From Polytrichum commune (Eukaryota > Streptophyta > Polytrichopsida > Polytrichales > Polytrichaceae): a stretch of DNA of 64,000 nucleotides. The notes beneath the pieces were generated by a model. It was not told the DNA's origin. It did not search any database and saw only the letters and a program-made list of their open reading frames with translations. A program made the position numbers and the translations under genes. This document shows positions 35,999 through 46,180 of this stretch, piece after piece (the stretch's first letter is position 1; every line of letters starts with the position of its first letter). The stretch covers positions 19,358,144-19,422,143 of the forward strand of contig OX485809.1 in NCBI GenBank assembly GCA_950295325.1, given 5' to 3'.

Positions 35999-38900
35999 TT
36001 ATCGGACTAAGGGTCCACGTAGAGAAGGGTCCTCGCACGCCTCGTGATGCTGATGGACAGGAACCGCCAAGAACACAACGCGCATGGGTTAGTGGTTACG
36101 AACGCGCGTTCGTCAAATGAGTGGTATTCTCAGAGGAGAGTTACCTCGTCATCGGGGGGAGGGGCAGCGGCGCTGGACCGAGCAGTTCCCTCCTCTTCGA
36201 TTAACGAACGCGCGTTCGTAATCCCCATTGGGCCAGCCGCCTCTGTCTCCATGGCGTCTGTGGCACGCTCCGACTGTGACGCCTGGGTCTGCACAATGTG
36301 ATCCGCGTCGTCGTCGTCGTCGTCGTCATCTCCGCCCAGGTCGAGAGTGTCCATGCGGACATCCTCCATCTCCGCGGATGGATGCCGTTCCAGGTCAGGG
36401 CTCTCAACGTCCATTCCTTGGACAGCTGCCGCGTCATTGGGGCTCCCCTGCGTTTCCTCCACAATGATCATGTCAGTGTGTTGCGCAGATTCATCGCCCT
36501 GCCTATGCACTACCCTCGGGACGACTGTCAAAGAGGCGGTGGCAGTGACTGAGGCCAGTCCTACCCTTGGAGGGGGAGGGGTTAGGACTGCTGGACCTGA
36601 AGATTCACGAACGCGCGTTCGTAAATCTTCGTCCTCGCGTATGGCAGCCCTTATCGCATCGTCCGAGTTGAAGGGGGTGGCAGTCAATTGAAGGGGCGGA
36701 GGACTCCCAGCTGGCGTTGGATGTGGTGTTGGTGGGTGCGAAGGTCCTCCGGGGAACAGGCCTGGAAGGGGGGTATGGGAGGGGTATCCTCCAGGGAAGG
36801 GGTAAGGCTGTTGTGCTGGCGCCGAGAAGCTCTGCATATTTCTGAGCATCTCAAATATGGCGTCCGTCTTTGCTGCGGACTCCCGCAGCGCCTCCTGCAT
36901 GTGGGCCATATTTCTTGCACTCTCCTCTGCCGCAGCCGCCATTTCCTCCTTCATTTTTTGCTCTAGCTTGGCATTCAGCTCGGCAACCGTCAACGCCTCC
37001 TCCTTCACACGCTTGTTCTTGTCGTAATCCACCCCCAGCTCCGCCATGATATCCATGTCCCCTTCGTCCTCGTCGGACACCTCGATGATTGCTCCCTCCG
37101 GCAACTCCACGTATGGCGTCTTCTTCATCCTCCTCCTCGTGTTCCGGAAGTGGTCCAAGGATGGACGCGAGCGTTGGTCGAGGAGGTCGAGGGTCTCCAT
37201 CCTCGGAACCACGACGGGCCTGGGAGACACTGACGTCGAACAGCCGCCAGGTGTGCCGAAGGGTTCCGCACCCGACACTCTAGCGGGGAGGACATCCTGG
37301 GTTGTCCCAGCCGAGGATCATGTATAGCCCCCCGGTGTCCCTTGGGGGTCAGACGGGTGACCCGCTGGCGCCAACATCCGTAAAGGAGTGATGTTGAACG
37401 ACTGCAAGATGGCGTCCACGTCCACGTCCACGGAGGGGGCGGGCTCGTCCTCGTCTGTCTCCAAGCCCGGCATGCCTTCGTCGACAGGCATGCTGAAGTC
37501 CTCCCTGGGGACACACATGTCATCGAGGTCCATTGTGGACGCTTTCACCCTGTGGACCTGGTATTCATCCTCGTCTTGGGCATCAACGTAGTTATTGACG
37601 ACCAACCCCAGCATCTGTACCAACGTTCCAAACATGTCAGCATATACGAACGTGCGTTCGTAAACATCAACATTGAGACAAGGCCAGATCAACGCAAAGG
37701 GAAAAAATGCCACAACTATTATAACATTTGAATCAATGACAATTACGAACGAGCGTTCGTAAATCTAAGAATGACAGCTTACCATGGCCGCGTATATGAA
37801 CTTGCTGCCTCCAAAGATGTTGTAGACGGTCTCTCCACTGATTGCCAAACTCTGCAACACTGACACGTAGAACTCCAACCTAAGCTCCAACGCGGGGAAA
37901 ACCGTGTACAGTGTCTCCTGCAACAGTTCCTTGGGAGGGGGGTGAGGGATGTTGTATATCTTCTTGAAAGTACTGTTTGCCTTCACAGGCGCTCTCCCAT
38001 TTCTGAGAGCATTGTACGTTAAGAAGATCAAGCTGACAGCTCCCACCTGCTTGTTGCCCCTGGCCTCGTTGATGGCCATGATCCTTTCCGTTTTTGCAGG
38101 CACGTAGGTGCAGTGGTAGATGCTGTATTCAAATTTGATGGTATTTTCGTACAGCTCAGTGACAATGGATAGCTTCTCCTGTTCCACTATCCAAAGCCAT
38201 ACGTGAGGCTCCCTCATTTCAGGCGATCTGTAGTCTTGAAACTTTGCCATGAAAGGGTTGTAGAAGGGAAAATCCTTTGCCCCTTGCCTCGCACCTCCTG
38301 GGATCCCCCTGAAATCAATCAGGGCAAATGGGCAACCCCTGCGGTCCTCCCTCACCTCGGCCCTGCTGATGGTGCCGTCCCACTTAGAAAAAGTGGTCCT
38401 CTCCAGCCCGGTGGTTACCAAACAAAACCTGGCCACTCCCTCGAATGTGGCCCTCCGCTTCCTCTCCAAAAACTTTATATACAACTCCACCTCCTGGGGA
38501 TCTGTCTCTGCTTTCTTGGTCCGCTTGTTCCCCTTCAGCTTCAAGACGGAGGCGTGTTCCTTAACTAGCCTACGCATGGAAGAGCCGTTGATGTTATACC
38601 CGACCTTGAACTCCTTCCATCCAGCCCAGTTGATGTCCCCGTCGGCCTGGAAGAGTTTGTACTCCGGGACTAGTGCGCCCAACTCCCTCATTGCGTTGGT
38701 CTTCAACTTGCGATGTTTGCACCACTCCTTGATGGAGTACGTTCCGGGCCTGTGCTTTGGCCTCTTCAAAAAAATCTTCGGGTAGGGGATTGTTCTCCCG
38801 ACGGTGTTCCCAAGAGCATGAACTGCACATCTCTGCAATTCCGACTCCGTCAACCCCTGAAGCGGCCTAAAAAATTCCCTCAGCAGCGGAGGCGCTTCCC

Positions 38901-40520
38901 CAGTCTTCTCCTGATTATATTTTTCTTCAGTGTCGGGGTTGACGAGATCCCCCGCACTGTGAGCATCAAAAAATTGGGTCCACAAATCCCAGGTGTCTCT
39001 GTTGCAACAAATAAGCCGGAGCTCACCCTTTAGCTCGAGCACTGACTTCGTTGAAGTGGACTTCATGTCGATGGAAGAGAATTTGTCCACCATCGCATCG
39101 CAAAACGCCTGCATTAGAAAGGAATGTCATCGGTCAATCAAATACGAACGCACATTCGTAAATAAAATGATCAGGAATGTTCTAAAGGAACCTGAGAATT
39201 ACGAACGCTCGTTCGTAAACTTACCTTCCATTGTGGAGACTGGTTTTTCGCATTCTCCCTCTCCTTTGGTGGGCACCCGTGTGCCACCCACACATCTCTC
39301 GCAGCCACTATGTTTGCTGCCCATGATGCCTCAAACGCTTTGATCTTATTCCCAGAATTTAAAAATGTCGAAATTTTCCGGAGTTTGTCCCAGTCGTCTG
39401 ACCACACCAGGAACACCTTCCAGTAGCGCAGGTCCCCCTTCAGCTCATGCTGGAAATTATCATCCTTGAGGATGATCTGCGATGCCTCCAGGCTGTGCTG
39501 TCCATCAATAATCCAGAACTCCCCATTCTGGATTCTTGCCCAATCTTTCTCCGTGGGACGGGAAGTGAAACCCTTTGGCATAACGCACACAGTTTGCCTA
39601 TCCCACTTCACGTTATTCATCAAGTTGTTGATTTGCCACTTCACACCTCCGCTTTCACGTGACCTCACCACCCACTTGTTGGGGGATTTCTCGCATTTGA
39701 AGCAGTCCACGTTGAAGGTGAAGTGCCATCCCATGGGCCAGCAATCCTTCGAGTAATTGTTGAAGTCGCGAAGGATACGAGTCGCCTTTGCCGCATCAGG
39801 GTTTTCCCCCTTCTTCAAAGGGGTCGGCATGACAGGCGGCGAGTTGACCTCAGCTGTCTCCGTGACACTAGACTTCTCCATATCGTCCCGAGTTCTTTTA
39901 GATGGCGTGGAGTGTCTGCTTGGCCCCTCTGACAATCTACTAGTTGAAGGCACTGGCCGCGGCGCACTTCTAGAACCTCCTGCTCCGGATGCAGTAGGTT
40001 TTTTGGGACTCTTCTTCTTCTTGTTGGCCTCCACGACGGCATTGTTATACTTGGACATATTTAGGGCCAGTGCAGTCAACTTCCTAGCTGTCCAATGCTG
40101 GCTGAGGCTGTACTTCGTGAAAAGGTTCACGAGGTCGAAATGCTTGGCATCCTCTACAACATTATTCTGTGCGTATGTATGGGAGAAAGGGTGCCTCCTG
40201 AAGTCCAGCAGGAGGTTGATGTGGTCTTTTTTGTTTTTCAAATCCAAGATAACAAAATCACCCTGTGCCTCTATGGATTCTATCTCCCATGTCTTCATCT
40301 GCACCCACTGCTCCGGCTGGTCTGGCCTTGTCTCCAACTCGTATGTGAATCTCAGGGCGAACAATCCACCCTCGATTTTCTCCGGGAGCGCCGTCCACTC
40401 CCCCATGAAGTCATCTTTGGGGACGTAATTATCGTTCCCATTGTCATCTGTCACTGACTCCGGAAGCCGATCCAACTGAACCGCGAACATTTCGATTGCG
40501 CTCCTTACTGGTCTAGCCAT
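35999..40520 (-). pseudogene. Transposon companion protein with IIDGQHS motif (4 exons), one in-frame TGA
   Basis: Join, minus strand: 39225-40520, 37783-39108, 36145-37614, 35999-36049. All introns are GT-AG in phase 0, giving 1,381 codons. I start at the ATG of MARPVRSAIEMF. Exon 1 has a basic linker (ANKKKKSPKK) and then FWIIDGQHSLEASQIIL, with a following SDDWDKLRKISTFLNSGNKI segment. This resembles the DGQHR-type motif of the ParB/sulfiredoxin-like fold by eye only. Exon 2 is a long unrecognised domain (VARFCLVTTGLERTTFSKWD). Exon 3 is acidic, then coiled-coil (ELNAKLEQKMKEEMAAAAEE) and proline-rich. TGA at 37318-37320 interrupts exon 3, though coding character continues on both sides. 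Every intron contains one or two dyads, and a dyad lies 34 bp upstream of the ATG. The short last exon (HHEACEDPSLRGPLVR) is the least certain. Confidence 0.75.
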
Positions 40521-41009
40521 CTGCAATGTAACAGACACATTCAGAATTGCATTTACGAACGCGCGTTCGTTACTGGCATTTGCAGGTCGTCAATAAATTA
40601 TTTATTATTGGCAAGACATCTGTTGGTTCTTGTTTACGAACGTTCGTTCGCAAATTTGGTTTGATTTCCAAGGTGTTATTCATTTTCAATAAATACGAAC
40701 GCGCGGTCGTATTTGAGTGCTGTGATGTTCATATGGCGTAATCAAAAGGTGTAGGGTTCGTTTTTATTTTCATTTTTTGGGCTCATTTTTATTAGTTTTT
40801 GGGTACACATATTTGTGTCCATGCCTTTGTGTAGATTTACGAACGCGCGTTCGCAAATCTTGGGTGTGTTTGGATCCCTGGTTACGAACGATCGTTCGTA
40901 AATCTAGGATATTGATGTGATTCAGTGTTTGTTCACGAACGGACGTTCGCAAATACAAGATGTTCCTTATTTAATCAATTACGAACGCACGTTCGTAAAA
41001 GTAGAAGGT

Positions 41010-41225
41010 GAGCGCGTATTTTACGAACGCACGTTCGGAAAATTAGAAGGTGAGTGGGTATTTTACGAACGCACGTTCGTAAAGGTGGAAAGTGAGTGGG
41101 TATTTTACGAACGCACGTTCGTAAAGGTAGAAGGTGAGTGGGTATTTTACGAACGCACGTTCGTAAAAGTAGAAGGTGAGTGCGTATTTTACGAACGTGC
41201 GTTTGTAAAAGTAAAGGGCTTGGTG
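41010..41225. repeat. 42-bp tandem repeat, each unit with one dyad
   Basis: About five units of TAGAAGGTGAGTGGGTATTT followed by the dyad with CA in the centre. It lies between the divergent companion and transposase genes. Because 42 is a multiple of three, both strands stay open through the array, but that is a by-product of the repeat. Confidence 0.9.
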
Positions 41226-41762
41226 TATTAGATGTATAAACGCCACATTTACGAACGATCGTTCATAAATGTGGTCGTCTGTGTATGATAATAAATGTTT
41301 TCCGTACATATACGGATATGTATACATACGTATGTATGTATGGGTTTATGAATGTTGCTATCGACATTGCTTGGATTTCTGCCTGCAACTCTTGATCAGA
41401 ATGATGAAACACAAAGTGAAATATGTAATGACAACAACATTGAGATTCAGTGATTAAGAATTCATAATGAAGGGGAAAGTCCTAATTCATACAAAACATG
41501 ACAAAGCTCATAATGCATAAAACATGACACATGGAATTCAACAAAGAACAATTTCAGATTGCAAAGAAGTGTTTTGAAAAGGAAACCTGTACTCACATTG
41601 AATTGTTGCAAACCCAAAACCTGCTGCCTGCTACTCAGAAATCCAGAAACCTCACAAATGCACTGATTTCGCTTTCAAATGCAATTTCTACCCTCGCTCC
41701 TTTCTCACACTCTCAAGCCTTCAGAATTTATTTACAAATCCTACAAATATTCTGATGTAAAC

Positions 41763-41990
41763 ACAACTCACAAGCTTTCTAAAACTCTCAAGCTCTCAAG
41801 CTTTTTGCAACACTCAACCTCTCAAGCTTTCTAAAACTCTCAAGCTTTCTAAAACACTCAACCTCTCAAGCTTTCTAAAACACTCAACCTCTCAAGCTTT
41901 CTAAAACACTCAACCTCTCAAGCTTTCTAAAACTCTAAACCTCTCAAGCTTTCCAAAACTCTCAACCTTCTCAAGATTTCTACAAATATC
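41763..41990. repeat. About 26-bp minisatellite
   Basis: Roughly eight units of CTCTCAAGCTTTCTAAAACA followed by CTCAAC, decaying at both ends. No function is apparent. Confidence 0.85.
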
Positions 41991-42209
41991 AACCTCTCAA
42001 GCGATCCTACTCTCAAGCTTCTGACAATGCGCGCCAAGAATAAACATAAAATGCGGCTATACAAATGGCCAGGGCTTCGCCGCACCTAAGCTCTCCCCTC
42101 CTCCTCTGCTCCAAATGACAAATGAGGAGGAGAGGAAGAGGCGCGGGGAGGTAGCCGGCACCGCTAGGGTTTCCTGGCGGCTGCCACGTGGCTGACAGCC
42201 ACTGGCCAG

Positions 42210-42290
42210 GGCTGGGATGGGGATGCGGATGGGGATGGGGATGGGGGAGGGGAGGGGATGGATGGGAGGGGAATGGGGATAGGGAGGGAT
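42210..42290. repeat. G-rich GGGGAT repeat
   Basis: Irregular runs of GGGGAT and GGGAGG units, with four or more G-tracts in close spacing on the plus strand. It could form a G-quadruplex. It lies between the companion and transposase genes. Confidence 0.7.
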
Positions 42291-42454
42291 GAGGGTTTAC
42301 GAATTAAGAAATACGAAATGGTGGGAGCTTAGTTCGGGGACATGAATTTTACATTCCGTATCCCCTGAATACCTCTACAGTTGGATTCCTTGTAAACATA
42401 TTTTAGAAAAGTATGTTCAGTTAATTTGTACAACACAATGCATGTCATTTAGTA

Positions 42455-42670
42455 GGTTTTCGATGAAGAATCCATCCCAATGTGTGTATGGTGTTTTGCA
42501 AAATAGAGTTTTCATGAACCACACATCCTTAAAGTTGTTCAATGGTTCCTCAAACAAATTTTACATACATAAAGGACGCATTTTGAATTGTGGAGAGGGG
42601 CTATCAGATTCTCCTCAAGAGGTGGGGGAAAATTCATTTTTCAATACGATGTCATTAATTTCATGAGGTG
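42455..42670 (+). repeat. Diverged direct repeat, copy 1
   Basis: About 220 bp similar to 43545-43770 in the same orientation; shared pieces include TGTTCAATGGTTCCT, GTATATGGTGTTTT-like and GTGGAGG.AAATTC-like sequence. The Tourist-like MITE lies between the two copies. No coding function is seen. Confidence 0.6.
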
Positions 42671-42739
42671 TTAGCTTGACCCACCCTTAATATGATATTT
42701 AGTATTAGATACTCTAAATACGAACGCATAGTACACTAA

Positions 42740-43266
42740 GGGCATGTTTAGACTTGGGGCCAAGGCCATTGTGAACAAAGGCCAATATGTCCCATGTGGC
42801 ATGCAAATGGGCCCCAAAGGCCATTAATAAGAAAGTAACCTAACTCCATTCATTGCTTTCATGTGTAAACCTATTTAGGTGGGGTTGGGGCCATTTGGAG
42901 GTTGCAATTATGAGAGGGTTATGAGAGGTTCCAACGTACTCATGAACTATTCTATGGATAATAATTAAAGTATAATAAATTTAGAATTTCTCCCCTCCTA
43001 CTCAATGCTCAAAGAATAAACTACTATAAGCGAATAAAAGCTCTAACAATGGCCTCAACAAGAGGGAAAGAGTCCACAATGTTGGGAGCTCTCTTTTCCA
43101 AGGCTTGAGGCCATTGTCATGATGAATAAAATAATTTATTTGTGATTGGCCCCAACTCATGGTGTAAACTTGAAGAGGAAAATCCTAGCCTTTCTACCAA
43201 TGAGAGGCGTGGATTTCTTTCACCCCAACCCATTTTTGAGCCTTGACTCCAACTCTAAACCCGTCC
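42740..43266. mobile_element. Tourist-like (Harbinger) MITE, 527 bp
   Basis: TAA flanks both ends (42737-42739, 43267-43269). The ends are imperfect inverted repeats of 28 bp (21 matches): GGGCATGTTTAGACTTGGGG on the left, GGACGGGTTTAGAGTTGGAG read inward from the right. TAA duplication and GGGC-type ends fit Tourist MITEs. It is non-coding. Confidence 0.75.
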
Positions 43267-43340
43267 TAAGTATCACTAACGATCTAAACCCTAAGCCCGC
43301 AAACCACATATTAGACAACTTTCACAAACCATATACACTA

Positions 43341-43373
43341 ACCCCAAACCCCAAACCCTAAACCCTAACCCTA
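43341..43373. repeat. Interstitial telomere-like repeat
   Basis: A short run of CCCCAAA and CCCTAAA units. It is too short and too diverged to be a chromosome end. Confidence 0.75.
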
Positions 43374-43544
43374 CATCTTTTTATTTTACCAACCCTTCTT
43401 AGGAGGTCAAGTCATTTAATTAGTTGTCGACTTGAACTAACAAACGAATACTAGTGCCATCAACTTTAAATTTCACCAATGATCAATTGCATTTAAACTT
43501 GTAGTTCATAATATGGTCCGATGTTTGGCGAGCCTCAAGTGTAG

Positions 43545-43770
43545 GGGGTGGATTCAAATGAAAAATCCACCCGCAAGCATGTGTATATGGTGTTTTAAAA
43601 TATAATTTTTTCATGGACAATATGTCTTTCAAGGTGTTCAATGGTTCCTTAAAAAAAAATTATTGGATAAAGGACTCAATTTCATATTGTGGCGAGCCTG
43701 CGCTATCCTAAACCTTTACAAAAGGTGGAGGAAATTCTATTTCTCATAGGACGTCAAACACATGATATTA
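43545..43770 (+). repeat. Diverged direct repeat, copy 2
   Basis: Partner of 42455-42670. From here to about 44700 the sequence is AT-rich with no recognised gene. Confidence 0.6.
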
Positions 43771-44812
43771 ATAATTGTAAGTGTGACTTCACGTAGGCAT
43801 AGTTTCAATTCTTATCATTATCGTATGCACCGTTCCAAAGTGATTGATCATTTCCAATCATGCCATTTTAATTCATTATTTTCAAACCTAGTGTTACATT
43901 TGAATGAAGACCTTACCTACATATATTGGGTATGATTACTTCAAAATGTCCTCAATTTACCTAGTACAAACCATTATGGATTAAGCGACTTTTTATTGGT
44001 ATTCATGCAGTTGGTGACCATATTACGGGCATTTTTTTTATGTAAATCATATGATACCTACAATTTTAGGGGCTTCCACAACATGTTTTTAGCTACTCTT
44101 ACCTCATTGTGTGTGTGAATATGTATTACCCTAAACCCTTCATCACTTTATTAGGTATAATCAATCATCAATTAACTTGGACTTCACACCTTAGTTGCAA
44201 ATCATTTAAATTCAATGTTAACCATAAACCTATATAGACATTATAAATCTAATATTATATATATGTGTATATATAATCTAATATTATATTATATACAATA
44301 TGAAATTCATATATACATATAAATATAGACATATATCCACGTGAGACCTTGGTGGCAACTAAGGTGTGCGACCGATTGACATATTTACAATATGTTGCGT
44401 GCATGCAAGACATGTTCCATACATAATGCTATTTATTTATTCCGCATGGATGGAATGACATATTGTTAGGTCAAAGTAGGCGGCGGGAATCCGCTTTTTA
44501 AATAGCATCCAAGGGATTTTGAACCATCAGGGGGGAGGTACTTAAAGCTCTTCCCCCCACATCAGAGCTCTTTTCTGCGGCACAACCAAGTGTGCGCTCC
44601 ACAGACCTGACTGGAACGAGCACAAACCATTTTCTTGTGCGCCCACCCTATACCTCCCAGGTACACAATAGGTTGCACATACCCGCATATACCGCCGCAA
44701 ATACCGGACTTTTACGAACGCACGTTCGTAAAGATGACTTGGTAGCGACATGTGATGCGAGTGGTTTAGACATGTAGTTTAGACGAGTGGTATAGACGAG
44801 TGGTTCAGACAT

Positions 44813-45290
44813 GTGATGCGAGTGGTTTACGAACGTGCGTTCGTAAGTAGAGCATTAGACATACTCAGCGTAGATTTACTTACAGCTAGTCATAGGCACA
44901 AAATGTTCAATTATATACGAACGTGCGTTCGTATATATTTCCTTCCAGATACAGGCGCACGTAAGTTGTTGTGATGCGAGTGGTTTACGAACATGCGTTC
45001 GTAAGTAGAGCATTGGACATACTCAGCGTAGATTTACTTACAGGTAGTCATAGGCATGAAAATATTCAATTATATACGAACGTGCGTTCGTATATATTTC
45101 CTTCCAGATACAGGCGCACGTAAGTTGTTGTGATGCGAGTGGTTTACGAACGTGCGTTCGTAAGTAGAGCATTGGACATACTCAGCGTAGATTTACTTAC
45201 AGGTAGTCATAGGCACGAAAATGTTCAATTATATACGAACGTGCATTCGTATATATAACGTGCGTTCGTAAGTAGAGCATTCGATAATAC
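44813..45290. repeat. 158-bp tandem repeat, two dyads per unit
   Basis: Three units, starting GTGATGCGAGTGGTTTACGA at 44813, 44971 and 45130 (periods 158 and 159), plus a partial fourth. Each unit has two dyads with TG in the centre. It lies 0.9-1.4 kb upstream of the transposase start codon. Confidence 0.9.
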
Positions 45291-46180
45291 TCCACGTTGA
45301 CCTACTTATAGGTAGTCGTGGGCGCTAAAATGTTCAATGATATACGAACGTGCGTTCGTTTATTTTCCTCCTAACCCTCAAAGACACCTACGCTCCCATG
45401 ACTCTGTTATGTCCAACTGAACATATGATGGTCTGGTATTCACGAACGTGCGTTCATAAATATCAATTGATATTATTTTGCCATTATACAGAAACATCCG
45501 TTCATTTATGCACATGCCTCCTACTACTACGCTATAGATGTTTCTTCTGATGGGTCAACATTTTTACAAACACGGTTAGGGCTAGAACACATGATTGATC
45601 GTTCGTATGCATACGCCCATATGTTTCGGCTAGGACTTACGAACGATCGTTCGTATACATACACCCTTGAGTTTAGGCTCTACCTTGGGTTCGGTCGTTC
45701 CTAGATACACACCCGTCAAAGACATGCCCTTCAATTACGATGCTTGTTGCATGTGGATAATGATGCAGGTGCATTTTAGGTGCTCCTGAGCAATGCACGT
45801 TGCTTATCCCTTTTACAATTCATTGTTTGTTGGGTTGATGTTCTCGTCCGCGCGTTCGTGAATATATGTGCGTATGCTCTCCTTTGTTGGTTGGCAACAC
45901 TTCCCATGTTTTATTAGCAAATCGACCCAAAACCCTTCACGGTTAATATGTACCACAATTGCATGCCGTTGTCCATTGGTGTGTGACTCCCACGTAGTAT
46001 TTGCTTGTCATGGCGTTGTTTTCGAACGCACGTTCGTCTTCATATGTGAGGTCCCCCAACGGTGCCGCGAGAGTTGTTTGTGTTTTTTTAGCCATATATC
46101 TACACAGCTCTCGTTTTCGCTTTTGTGTGCATTGCGGTGCTTCTTGTTTTGGTCATTGATTAGTGGTTTGCTTAGGTTGG

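Larger units (their letters stand above)
35676..46040. repeat. Dispersed 16-bp dyad array, about 35 copies
   Basis: Perfect or near-perfect copies of ACGAACG-NN-CGTTCGT, often extended by TTT/AAA. Approximate starts: 35678, 35722, 35760, 36098, 36204, 36607, 37646, 37745, 39144, 39200, 40554, 40635, 40695, 40838, 40884, 40935, 40981, 41024, 41065, 41107, 41149, 41190, 41250, 44714, 44829, 44918, 44987, 45076, 45146, 45235, 45343, 45441, 45639, 46022, with half-sites at 42720, 45258, 45600 and 45850. The central dinucleotide varies (CG, CA, TG, AT, CT, AG, TT, GA). I saw no copy elsewhere in the window. The form fits a binding site for a dimeric protein of this transposon. Confidence 0.92.

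Noticed and set aside
39757..40428. 223-codon plus-strand frame
   Set aside because: Antisense shadow of exon 1 of the companion gene.
40917..41327. Open frames on both strands through the 42-bp array, giving 14-residue repeats such as FYERTFVKVEGEWV
   Set aside because: They follow from a palindromic dyad in a repeat whose length is a multiple of three. The same YERTFV/YERAFV string appears wherever the dyad occurs, including introns.
43341..43373. Telomere or chromosome end
   Set aside because: Only a few degenerate units; it lies between two diverged repeats inside a transposon.
35676..46040. CRISPR-like array (short palindromic repeats with spacers)
   Set aside because: Spacing is irregular, the repeats lie in introns and promoters of a eukaryotic transposon, and no cas-like genes are present.
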